NCBI GenBank assembly: GCA_050253535.1
Contig: JBFWIW010000028.1
Location: forward strand, 1 to 36,624
DNA: 36,624 nucleotides
Reading direction: 5' to 3'
DNA from: JBFWIW01 sp050253535
GTDB taxonomy: Bacteria > Bacillota > Clostridia > Oscillospirales > Oscillospiraceae
Shown: piece by piece, positions 7,803-14,433 of the stretch
Layout of the letters: the number at the start of each line of letters is the position of its first letter
How positions within the stretch are numbered: position 1 is the stretch's first letter
Position numbers and translations under genes: made by a program
The notes under the pieces: model-generated
Told to the model about the DNA's origin: nothing
The model's input: only the letters and a program-made list of their open reading frames with translations
Database searches by the model: none

Positions 7803-8588
7803 TCAGCTGCCGGAATAGCGGTCCAAAAACTGCTTTGTGCGCGCCTCCCTCGGGTTCCCGAAAACCTCCTCCGAGGCACCAGACTCTACCACGACACCTT
7901 CGTCCATGAAGAGCACCTGATCGGCAACCTCACGGGCAAACTGCATTTCATGGGTCACAATGACCATTGTCGTATTCTTTTCCGCAAGGCCGCGAATTAC
8001 CTTTAAAACCTCGCCGGTGAGCTCGGGGTCAAGGGCGGAGGTCGGCTCATCGAAGCACAGAATATCGGGGCTCATAGCAAGCGCGCGGGCAATGGCGACG
8101 CGCTGCTGCTGACCGCCGGAGAGCTGGTGCGGATAGGAATCGAGCTTTTCCGAGAGCCCGACCTGATCAAGGAGCCTGCGCCCGTCAGCCTCTATCTCAA
8201 AAAGCATGTTCTTTTTGTTTTCCTTATAATCCGGCCGCGACTTTGCGAGCATCTCGCGCGCGAGTGTCACGTTGCGGAGCGCCGTGTACTGTGGGAAGAG
8301 GTTGAACGACTGGAAAACGAGTCCGAAATGCAGACGTTTTTTACGTATCTCTTCCTCACTCTGTGTCGCTGGATTGTCCGCATCGAAGAGCACCTCGCCA
8401 CCAACGAATATCTGCCCGCCGTTCGGGCGTTCCAAAAAATTCAGACAGCGCAGAAGCGTCGTCTTACCGCTTCCGGACGAACCGATTATGGCGAGCGCCT
8501 GTCCCTTTTCAAGCGAAAAGTTTATATCGCGCAGAACTTCAATTGCGCCGAAGCTCTTCCGCATGTTTTTAACTTCAAGTATAGCCAT
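7803..8588 (-). CDS. polar amino acid-type ABC transporter ATP-binding protein
   Basis: This is the cytoplasmic ATPase of an importer in the PAAT (GlnQ/HisP) family, 261 residues. Seen are Walker A GSSGSGKT (36-43), the Q-loop in LVFQSFNLFPQYTALRNV (about 90-107), the ABC signature LSGGQQQR (156-163), Walker B ILCFDEPTSALDPE (176-189) and the H-loop histidine in IVTHEMQFA (His213). All catalytic residues are intact. It follows the permease gene by 14 bases with GGGGGATAGGA as ribosome binding site. PAAT systems import amino acids or related zwitterions; the link to ttdAB raises the possibility of a hydroxy-acid substrate. Confidence 0.95.
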   Translation of the reverse strand: MAILEVKNMRKSFGAIEVLRDINFSLEKGQALAIIGSSGSGKTTLLRCLNFLERPNGGQIFVGGEVLFDADNPATQSEEEIRKKRLHFGLVFQSFNLFPQYTALRNVTLAREMLAKSRPDYKENKKNMLFEIEADGRRLLDQVGLSEKLDSYPHQLSGGQQQRVAIARALAMSPDILCFDEPTSALDPELTGEVLKVIRGLAEKNTTMVIVTHEMQFAREVADQVLFMDEGVVVESGASEEVFGNPREARTKQFLDRYSGS

Positions 8589-8602
8589 TTCCTATCCCCC
8601 TG

Positions 8603-9253
8603 TCAAACTCTGAAAAATGAGAGCTTGCGCTCAAGATATCCGAAAAGCAAAGTAAGAACACCGCAGAACAGGAGGTAAAACGCGCCGGAGTAGAAGAGCG
8701 GCCAAATAAGGGCTTTCACGGATGCGAAGGTCTCCGCCACCATGATTATCTCTCTGACCGCAATGATGCGCGCAAGCGAGGTATCCTTTACAAGCGTTAT
8801 GATTTCATTTCCCATTGGCGGGACTATGCGCTTTATGACCTGAAGCAGTATGATCTTAAAAAATATCTGCGACTTCGTCATTCCCAGAACCTGTCCCGCT
8901 TCGTACTGTCCACTCGATATTCCCTCAATACCGCCTCTGTATATCTCGGAAAAATAGCAGGAATAGTTTATAACAAACGCGATGAGCACCGCCGTAATAC
9001 GCTCTAAGGCCGATATATCATCCCATATTAGACCGGGCCCGTAAAATACAATCATGACCTGCAGCATGAGCGGCGTGCCACGAATGATCCAGACGAAGGT
9101 CTTAACCAGCCACGAAATCGGCCTAAAACGGCTCATCGACCCAAAGGCGACAAGAAGCCCGAGCGGTATCGCGCATGCAAGCGTAACGAAAAATATCAGG
9201 CATGTCGTGCCGAAGCCGTCCAGCAGTTTTAAAGTTACAGTCAAGAAGCTCAT
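8603..9253 (-). CDS. polar amino acid-type ABC transporter permease
   Basis: This is the membrane subunit of the same importer, 216 residues with about five transmembrane helices. It carries the BPD_transp_1/HisMQ domain: N-terminal LLDGFGTTCLIFFVTLACAIPLGLL, WIIRGTPLMLQVMIVFYGPG, the external YFSEIYRGGIEGISSGQYEAGQVLGM segment and the EAA loop region RIVPPMGNEIITLVKDTSL. Such permeases work as homodimers or with a paralogue; only one is encoded here, so a homodimer is likely. GAGGT lies about 6 bases before the ATG. An 11-bp stem-loop separates it from the binding-protein gene. Confidence 0.95.
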   Translation of the reverse strand: MSFLTVTLKLLDGFGTTCLIFFVTLACAIPLGLLVAFGSMSRFRPISWLVKTFVWIIRGTPLMLQVMIVFYGPGLIWDDISALERITAVLIAFVINYSCYFSEIYRGGIEGISSGQYEAGQVLGMTKSQIFFKIILLQVIKRIVPPMGNEIITLVKDTSLARIIAVREIIMVAETFASVKALIWPLFYSGAFYLLFCGVLTLLFGYLERKLSFFRV

Positions 9254-9292
9254 ATTTACCTCTATTTATGTATTGTTTTTTAAAGAGAAGCA

Positions 9293-9318
9293 GGGCAGGA
9301 GAAGCAATTCTCCTGCCC
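9293..9318 (-). terminator. intercistronic stem-loop between binding protein and permease genes
   Basis: A perfect 11-base-pair stem (gggcaggagaa / ttctcctgccc) with a 4-base loop lies 24 bases after the binding-protein stop. The T-rich tail is interrupted. A partial terminator here would explain, as in other ABC operons, higher expression of the binding protein than of the membrane parts. Confidence 0.6.
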
Positions 9319-9341
9319 ATATAAGTCCTATGGGTTAATTA

Positions 9342-10184
9342 TTATTCCCCACCGAGTCCAAACGCATCATATATCGCGGTCTCGCCGGCAGACCCCTGCT
9401 CAGCGACGAAACTTGCCTTTGAGAGGCTGTCGATATCGGTATACTTGTCGGCATTTTTCTCCTTAACAACGATAACCTGCTTATTGTTTAGATAAGAGGC
9501 GGAGAAGTCCATGTTGGCCTTGCGTTCGTCGGAGACGGTGAGACCGTTCCAGATACAGTCGATAATTTTGGACTGAAGCTCGGTTTCCTTGGTGTCCCAG
9601 TTGATGATGACAAACTCCGGCTCAATGCCGAGGTACTCGCAGACGGCCTGCGCAAACTCAGTATCGAAGCCCACGAGCTTGCCGTTGTCGTCATAGTAGT
9701 TCATCGGAGCGTACTCGGTTATACCTATTATAAGTTTGCCATTGCCCTGAACATACGCCCAGTCGTCGTCGGTCGACTGGGCGGCTTCGTCGGAGGGTAC
9801 AACATCGGACAGAAGCGAGCCTGTAAGACCATAATTCTCGGCAATAGCGGCCAGAGTACCATCCTTTACGAGGGCGGAGATTGCTTCGTTTACCTTGGAG
9901 ACGAGATTGGAACCATTTCGGAAACCGATACCATACTCCTCGTCTACGAGGGTAAGGTTATCTATCATTTTAAGGTCACTGTAATCGGTACCCTCACCGG
10001 TCATCGCTTTCGCCATAGTGTAGTCGATAACGGCGGCATCGGCCGTGCCGGACTTTATTTCCATCAGTGCCTTTGACTGGGTGGAGACGGCCGTGTAAGT
10101 CGCAGTTTTTTCAGCACAGCTGGGAAGCACGGAGAGACATAAAAGAAGCGCCAGAGCAAGACAGACCGATCTTTTGAGTTTCAT
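9342..10184 (-). CDS. amino acid ABC transporter substrate-binding lipoprotein with circularly permuted halves
   Basis: The product is a 280-residue SBP_bac_3-type binding protein. ATG at 10182-10184 has GGAGG 8 bases upstream and gives a lipoprotein signal peptide (MKLKRSVCLALALLLCLSVL, then PSC, Cys23). What follows is not the normal order. Residues 27-120 (TYTAVSTQSKALMEIKSG, ADAAVIDYTMAKAM, EEYGIGFRNGS, VNEAISALVKDGTLAAIAENYG) are what normally ends such proteins. Residues 121-145 are a linker (VVPSDEAAQSTDDD). Residues 146-280 (NGKLIIGITEYAPMNYYDDNGKLVGFD, IWNGLTVSDERKANMDFS, QVIVVKE, AEQGSAGETAIYDAFG) are what normally begins them. Content and length equal a complete protein. The cut falls in lobe 2, between a helix and a strand, where closure of the fold is plausible. 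Family assignment is firm; the permutation is read from motif order. Confidence 0.9.
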   Translation of the reverse strand: MKLKRSVCLALALLLCLSVLPSCAEKTATYTAVSTQSKALMEIKSGTADAAVIDYTMAKAMTGEGTDYSDLKMIDNLTLVDEEYGIGFRNGSNLVSKVNEAISALVKDGTLAAIAENYGLTGSLLSDVVPSDEAAQSTDDDWAYVQGNGKLIIGITEYAPMNYYDDNGKLVGFDTEFAQAVCEYLGIEPEFVIINWDTKETELQSKIIDCIWNGLTVSDERKANMDFSASYLNNKQVIVVKEKNADKYTDIDSLSKASFVAEQGSAGETAIYDAFGLGGE

Positions 10185-10239
10185 TTTGTTTTCCTCCATA
10201 TGTAAAATTAACTCATACTTACAAAACAAATACTTTATC

Positions 10240-10267
10240 ATAATAACACATTAGTGCATTAATTCAA
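10240..10267 (-). promoter_or_regulatory. promoter of the ABC/ttd operon with an embedded palindrome
   Basis: On the minus strand TTGAAT (10267-10262), a 16-base spacer and TATTAT (10245-10240) precede the binding-protein start by about 55 bases. The spacer holds an imperfect palindrome at 10250-10263 (ATTAGTGCATTAAT), placed as an operator would be. The regulator is unknown. Confidence 0.5.
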
Positions 10268-10326
10268 GTGGTAAAACCAATGTTTTATTATTTTAAGATT
10301 CTAATGGTATTTTTTACCGTAATCAC

Positions 10327-10360
10327 AAAAAATACCGGCGGGATCTCGTCCCCGCCGGTA
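10327..10360 (-). terminator. terminator after the Gfo/Idh/MocA oxidoreductase
   Basis: On the minus strand a perfect 10-bp stem (taccggcggg / cccgccggta) with an 8-base loop is followed by TTTTTT. It lies 9 bases after the oxidoreductase stop and isolates it from the ABC operon. Confidence 0.9.
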
Positions 10361-10368
10361 TAGGCTTT

Positions 10369-11361
10369 TTACTCAAACGGATATATCAGCCCTATCTTTG
10401 ATCTTATATCATCCATCTGTTCCATAATTCGGATTATCTCAGAATGTGGCATCTCCGGACTCTCTGTTCTGCCCGCGGCAATTGCATCAAAAGCGGACTG
10501 TACCTCATATTCAAATCCGGTTATCTGTTTCGGGCGCTCAATATACTCAATTATACGGCGCGTTTTTCCCTCCACCTTCCACGCGGTCAACGACTCAAAA
10601 TTGTTGATGTTTTCTATGACTGCGCAGCCGTCCTCCATGTGTATAAGGCCTTTTCTGTCGGTAAACGCTATTATGGAATCAAACAGTGTCGCCGTCTTTC
10701 CATCACAGTATTCGAGGTAGATGCTGTCCGAAGCGTCAACGCCGTTATCCGCCATTATCGCGCTCGCTGAGATGTTTTTCACATCGTCCCCAAACAAAAT
10801 TGAAGCGAAGGTCAGAGCATACACGCCGACATCGAGGAGCGCGCCGCCGGCAAGCGATGGCTCACGGAGGCGTGGACCATTTCCAAACACATTGTAACCG
10901 AGGTTTGCCATCAGTGATATGGGTTTTCCCAGCCTGCCGCTCCCTATAAAATCGCATATAGTCTTCCGCATCGGCATGTACCGCGGCCAGATGGCCTCAC
11001 CGACGTAGATGTTTTTTTCTCTTGACATGGCGAGGACCTCTTTTGCCTGCTTCGCGTTCGCCGCAAACGCCTTTTCGGAAAGGACTGGCTTTCCCGCCTC
11101 TAGGCACATCATCGCATGTTGGGCGTGGTGGGAGTGCGGAGTCGCAATATACACGAGGTCGATATCCGGGTCGCTCAGCATTTCCTCATAAGAACCGAAG
11201 GCTTTTTTGAAACCGTATTCCGCCTGATAGGCCTTTGCCTTGTCTGGATCACGCGAGGCGATAGCATATGGCACGGCATTTTCCATTCCGACAAGGGTTT
11301 CCGACATCTGGCGCGCGATTATACCCGCGCCGATAATGGCGACATTGAATTTATTCTTCAT
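10369..11361 (-). CDS. Gfo/Idh/MocA-family NAD(P)-dependent oxidoreductase
   Basis: The product is a 330-residue sugar/diol dehydrogenase-like enzyme. The N-terminal Rossmann fold has the dinucleotide motif AIIGAGIIA (about 9-17), then ASRD, DIDLVYIATPHSHHAQHAMMCLEAGKPVLSEKAFA with the active-site lysine of the EK motif (family EKP). The C-terminal GFO_IDH_MocA domain has GGALLDVGVYAL. The overall pattern is closest to the dimeric dihydrodiol dehydrogenase/glucose-fructose oxidoreductase subgroup. Substrate is not predictable. The start has AAAGGA about 10 bases upstream. It lies 51 bases after the XRE-TPR regulator gene and is probably cotranscribed with it from 12321-12349. Confidence 0.9.
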   Translation of the reverse strand: MKNKFNVAIIGAGIIARQMSETLVGMENAVPYAIASRDPDKAKAYQAEYGFKKAFGSYEEMLSDPDIDLVYIATPHSHHAQHAMMCLEAGKPVLSEKAFAANAKQAKEVLAMSREKNIYVGEAIWPRYMPMRKTICDFIGSGRLGKPISLMANLGYNVFGNGPRLREPSLAGGALLDVGVYALTFASILFGDDVKNISASAIMADNGVDASDSIYLEYCDGKTATLFDSIIAFTDRKGLIHMEDGCAVIENINNFESLTAWKVEGKTRRIIEYIERPKQITGFEYEVQSAFDAIAAGRTESPEMPHSEIIRIMEQMDDIRSKIGLIYPFE

Positions 11362-11412
11362 GTTAGCGCGTTCCTTTCTTTTAATATCAGAATTTTACCG
11401 GAGTCTCGTATA

Positions 11413-12285
11413 TCAGCGGAGCTGTTTTGCTGCGTAATGGTGCGCCATTTTATAGTCCTCAAGCTGCATGTAGCTCTCCTCAAGCTTTTCGTATATCATT
11501 AAGAGAATAACCTTATCCACGTCAGGAAAACTCTCCGCCTCCAAAAGATCCTGTATGGCCCGACAGTAATCACCGGAGTTCATTAAGCAGAGCGCAAGAA
11601 GATATAGTCTCTTGGGTCTCAGATTTTCAGGCGGGTCGCCCATGTGCTCCAAAGCGCGCATGGCGAGCTCGTTTTCGCCGGTTTTTATAAGGTATTCGGC
11701 CCTTGCGAGATCGTACCTTGCTGAAAAGCTGATCTCCTTAACGGCGCGCTCATATTCACGTGCGTTTTCCTCAAATTCCGAGATATCCAATACCAGCGAG
11801 CACTCTGCAAGAATAAGGCTCATCTCAGCATCTATCCCGGCGGAATAGTATATACCCTCTTTATTATAGTAGTCGGCGGCATCAGCAAATTCTTTTGCCG
11901 CAGGAACATTGCCTGAAGCGAGTGCCTCATGCGCCGCTGCGAGTGACGAGCGGGCATAGAGAAGGTATCCCTCATCCGTGGTGGCGGCGGTTGTCGCCGC
12001 CTCAAGGAGCTTAAGGCAGTCCCTGTATCGTCCCTCTTTATATGCCGCGCGCATATCATCCAACCCGTCGGCAGAGGTGCCGTCTGAATGGCGTGAATCC
12101 GTCAGAAAATATCCTGGGTGCAGACTCAGCCGCGAAGCGATATATTCCAGCGTGCGTACGGACGGTGTCGCGCTGTCGTTTTCTATCTTTGAGAGCATGT
12201 TGCGCGTTATATGGTCGCCGACAAGCTGCTTCTGAGTAAGCCCCTGCTTAAGCCGTGCCTGTTTAATTCTCTGTCCCAGCGTCAC
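11413..12285 (-). CDS. XRE-family helix-turn-helix regulator with TPR-like C-terminal region
   Basis: The protein has 290 residues. Residues 1-60 are a Cro/C1-type HTH (LGQRIKQARLKQGLTQKQLVG, NMLSKIENDSATPSVRTLEYIASRL). The rest is an alpha-helical array resembling tetratricopeptide repeats (for example RYRDCLKLLEAA, SLAAAHEALASGNVPAAKEFADAADYY, ARAEYLIKTGENELAMRALEHMG, LLALCLMNSGDYCRAIQDLLEAE). This architecture is found in peptide- or metabolite-responsive RRNPP-like regulators; whether it binds a peptide is not shown. The start is GTG with GGGGGTG just upstream. It has a clear own promoter and leads into the oxidoreductase gene, so that gene is a possible target or effector producer. Confidence 0.9.
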   Translation of the reverse strand: MTLGQRIKQARLKQGLTQKQLVGDHITRNMLSKIENDSATPSVRTLEYIASRLSLHPGYFLTDSRHSDGTSADGLDDMRAAYKEGRYRDCLKLLEAATTAATTDEGYLLYARSSLAAAHEALASGNVPAAKEFADAADYYNKEGIYYSAGIDAEMSLILAECSLVLDISEFEENAREYERAVKEISFSARYDLARAEYLIKTGENELAMRALEHMGDPPENLRPKRLYLLALCLMNSGDYCRAIQDLLEAESFPDVDKVILLMIYEKLEESYMQLEDYKMAHHYAAKQLR

Positions 12286-12320
12286 ATTCTCACCCCCGTC
12301 AAGTTTGGTTTATCACACTA

Positions 12321-12349
12321 ATTATAGCTGTCATCTCTCAGGATTTCAA
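12321..12349 (-). promoter_or_regulatory. sigma-A type promoter for the XRE-TPR regulator
   Basis: On the minus strand TTGAAA (12349-12344), a 17-base spacer and TATAAT (12326-12321) lie 36 bases before the GTG start at 12285. Near-consensus. Confidence 0.75.
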
Positions 12350-12503
12350 GAGTGAAAGTAAATCCTGGTTACTGCGCTCCGACTCACATCGACGGCAACG
12401 GACAGTGTTCGACAGAGAAAAATGGGTTGCCTGGGGAAAACGGTGTTGGAACTGTTGACAATTGGATGCATGAGTAAATAAATGTAATTATTTGTAAACA
12501 GCA

Positions 12504-12532
12504 TTGCGGTTTAAGCCTCATTATGCTACAAT
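12504..12532 (+). promoter_or_regulatory. sigma-A type promoter for the NYN-LOTUS / phosphoesterase pair
   Basis: TTGCGG (12504-12509), a 17-base spacer and TACAAT (12527-12532) lie 49 bases before the start at 12581. The rest of the 12286-12580 gap shows no gene. Confidence 0.55.
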
Positions 12533-12580
12533 ATTTTTATAAGTAATATATACTGCTTCATAGTTTGAAAGGTGAAGAAA

Positions 12581-13366
12581 ATGATAACAACGACAGCTGA
12601 TCCGAACAACAGACGTTTTGCCGTACTCATAGATGCAGACAATATCCCCAGGGACTGTATAAAGAGTGTTATGGAGGAGGTCGCCATATATGGAACCCCC
12701 ACTATAAAGCGCATATACGGCGACTGGACCAGCCCAAACATAGGCGGTTGGAAGACCTCCCTGCTTGAAAACGCTATAACGCCTATCCAGCAATACGGTT
12801 ATACAACTGGCAAAAATTCGACTGATTCCGCCATGATAATAGACGCGATGGACATCCTCTATTCCGGGAAGACAGATGGGTTTGTCCTCGTATCGAGCGA
12901 CAGTGATTTTACAAGGCTTGCCATCAGGCTGCGGGAAGCGGGTATGAAGGTCATCGGCATCGGTGAAAAAAAGACGCCGAAGCCTTTCGTCGTGGCATGT
13001 GACAAATTCATTTATATTGAGGTAATCCGCCAGAACGCCGCTGAGGACAAGGCGCCGCAGGAGCCCGTCGGTAAATCTGAGAAGAAGCCCAAGGCCGCGC
13101 GCCAGCGCACGGAAAAAGTGCCGGATGACGTAGTGAAATTCATCGCGGATTCTGTCGCAAGCCTCTCGGATGTTGACAATTCCGTATTCATGGGAGAGCT
13201 TGGTAACCTCATCATGAAAAAGCAGCCGGACTTCGACCCGCGCAGTTTCGGTTTTAAAAGTCTATCGGCGCTCATAAAATCAATAGAAAGATTCGAAGTA
13301 GATTTCCGTCAGACAACTGATCCGAATATAAAACACCCTTATGTGAGTGACAAGGAAGCCCAGTAA
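12581..13366 (+). CDS. NYN-domain (PIN-like) protein with C-terminal OST-HTH/LOTUS domain
   Basis: This is a probable cytoplasmic RNA-processing or RNA-binding protein of 261 residues. Residues 12-148 are a NYN (Limkain-b1 type) nuclease-like domain with the acidic residues expected for metal binding: VLIDADN (Asp18, Asp20), DSAMIIDAMD (Asp82, Asp88, Asp91) and VSSDSDF (Asp107, Asp109). A Lys/Glu-rich linker (150-178) leads to a LOTUS/OST-HTH domain (180-245: VPDDVVKFIADSVASL, FMGELGNLIMKKQPDFDPRSFGFKSLSALI). The ATG at 12581 has AAAGGTG 7 bases upstream; a GTG at 12572 falls inside that ribosome binding site. Its stop overlaps the next start (TAATG). RNase activity is an inference from the fold and intact acidic residues. 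Confidence 0.9.
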   Translation: MITTTADPNNRRFAVLIDADNIPRDCIKSVMEEVAIYGTPTIKRIYGDWTSPNIGGWKTSLLENAITPIQQYGYTTGKNSTDSAMIIDAMDILYSGKTDGFVLVSSDSDFTRLAIRLREAGMKVIGIGEKKTPKPFVVACDKFIYIEVIRQNAAEDKAPQEPVGKSEKKPKAARQRTEKVPDDVVKFIADSVASLSDVDNSVFMGELGNLIMKKQPDFDPRSFGFKSLSALIKSIERFEVDFRQTTDPNIKHPYVSDKEAQ

Positions 13367-14211
13367 TGAAAGAAGAAAAGCGCCGGCGCAGAGGATGGCT
13401 GTATTTTCTCCTCTGCGCCGTTATCATTGTATTCCTGATAGTCGACAGTAACATGCGGATAGAGACTACGGAATATGAAGTCGAAAGCGGCAGAATACCC
13501 GAAGCCTTTGATGGATTTCGTATTATCCAGCTCTCAGATTTACATGGTGACGAATTTGGGAAGGACAACTCGCGCCTCATAAAAGCCGTTAAGGCGGCAA
13601 GGCCGGACATCATCACTATAACCGGCGACCTTATCGACAGCCCGGGGCAGGGTGAATACGCAAAAAAAATAGCCGAAAAACTTGTTGAAATTGCGCCGGT
13701 TTTTTATGTCACGGGTAATCACGAGTGGGCATCCGGCGAGATCAGCGAGCTTTTCGATATCCTCAATAAGGCGGGCGTTACGGTTCTTAGAAACGACTAC
13801 GTTCTTTTGGAATCGAAAGGCGAATACATAGTCCTCGCGGGACTGGATGACCCGAACGGGCCTTACGACATGAAGACCCCGGAGGAGGTCTTCTCCGACA
13901 TCTATACAGCCGAGGGCGGCAAATATATGGTACTTCTCAATCACCGGAACGACGGACTGGAGCGGTTTGCCTCGCTCGGTGCGGATCTTGTTATGTCTGG
14001 GCATGCGCACGGCGGCGTCATCCGTTTCCCCTTTACCGACGGGCTCATAGGCCCCTCGATGGACTGGTTGCCCACATTTACGTCCGGCGTATACACAGAT
14101 GGCGACACAGTGATGATCGTCTCGCGCGGGCTCGGAAATAGTCCCCACACCCTGCGGGTGTTCAATAACCCCCACCTCCCCGTCGTCGTATTAAAGGCTG
14201 CAAATACATAA
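13366..14211 (+). CDS. membrane-anchored metallophosphoesterase (YkuE-like)
   Basis: The protein has 281 residues with a basic N-terminus (KEEKRRRRG) and one transmembrane helix (about 11-28), so the catalytic domain probably faces outward. The calcineurin-like phosphoesterase motifs are complete: SDLHG (Asp58, His60), GDLID (Asp88), GNHE (Asn118, His119), LLNHR (His193) and GHAHGG (His213, His215). These bind a dinuclear metal centre. Family members hydrolyse phosphodiesters such as lipid A precursors, UDP sugars or phospholipids; the substrate here is unknown. It is translationally coupled to the NYN-LOTUS gene (TAATG). Confidence 0.92.
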   Translation: MKEEKRRRRGWLYFLLCAVIIVFLIVDSNMRIETTEYEVESGRIPEAFDGFRIIQLSDLHGDEFGKDNSRLIKAVKAARPDIITITGDLIDSPGQGEYAKKIAEKLVEIAPVFYVTGNHEWASGEISELFDILNKAGVTVLRNDYVLLESKGEYIVLAGLDDPNGPYDMKTPEEVFSDIYTAEGGKYMVLLNHRNDGLERFASLGADLVMSGHAHGGVIRFPFTDGLIGPSMDWLPTFTSGVYTDGDTVMIVSRGLGNSPHTLRVFNNPHLPVVVLKAANT

Positions 14212-14217
14212 AAAAAT

Positions 14218-14284
14218 ACGCATAAACTCCCTTCCCCGAGCATACCATGGTATGTATGCTTATAAAGGAGGGGAGATTATGCGT
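14218..14284. repeat. nested inverted repeat around a ribosome binding site
   Basis: The outer arms ACGCATAA (14218-14225) and TTATGCGT (14277-14284) continue, after one mismatch, into ctccc (14227-14231) and gggag (14271-14275). Inside lies a perfect 14-base palindrome, CATACCATGGTATG (14241-14254). The right arm contains the ribosome binding site (aggagggg) and start codon of the small ORF at 14279. It may be an RNA switch, an operator, or the terminal part of a small repeat element. It begins 7 bases after the phosphoesterase stop. Confidence 0.6.
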
Positions 14285-14362
14285 GATATATCGCAACACG
14301 CGACGCCGGACATAGACGACATGATCTACGGCGACACAGGCACGGTACCCAGCGAAAGATGA
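14279..14362 (+). CDS. 27-residue hypothetical small protein
   Basis: ATG at 14279 is preceded by an excellent ribosome binding site (aaaggagggg, about 6 bases away) and runs 27 codons to TGA at 14360-14362 (MRDISQHATPDIDDMIYGDT, GTVPSER). The peptide is acidic and soluble. I do not recognise it. The SD and start lie in the right arm of the nested inverted repeat, so translation could depend on RNA structure. The prfB promoter starts 2 bases after the stop. The strong ribosome binding site argues for translation; the short length leaves doubt. Confidence 0.45.
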   Translation: MRDISQHATPDIDDMIYGDTGTVPSER

Positions 14363-14363
14363 C

Positions 14364-14392
14364 TTTACACAGGCGAAAAAAATAGATATAAT
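14364..14392 (+). promoter_or_regulatory. sigma-A type promoter for prfB
   Basis: TTTACA (14364-14369), a 17-base spacer and a perfect TATAAT (14387-14392) precede the prfB start by 41 bases. Confidence 0.75.
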
Positions 14393-14433
14393 ATTTTAGT
14401 GCTACTACAACTTACGAAAGCGCGGTCTGAAAT

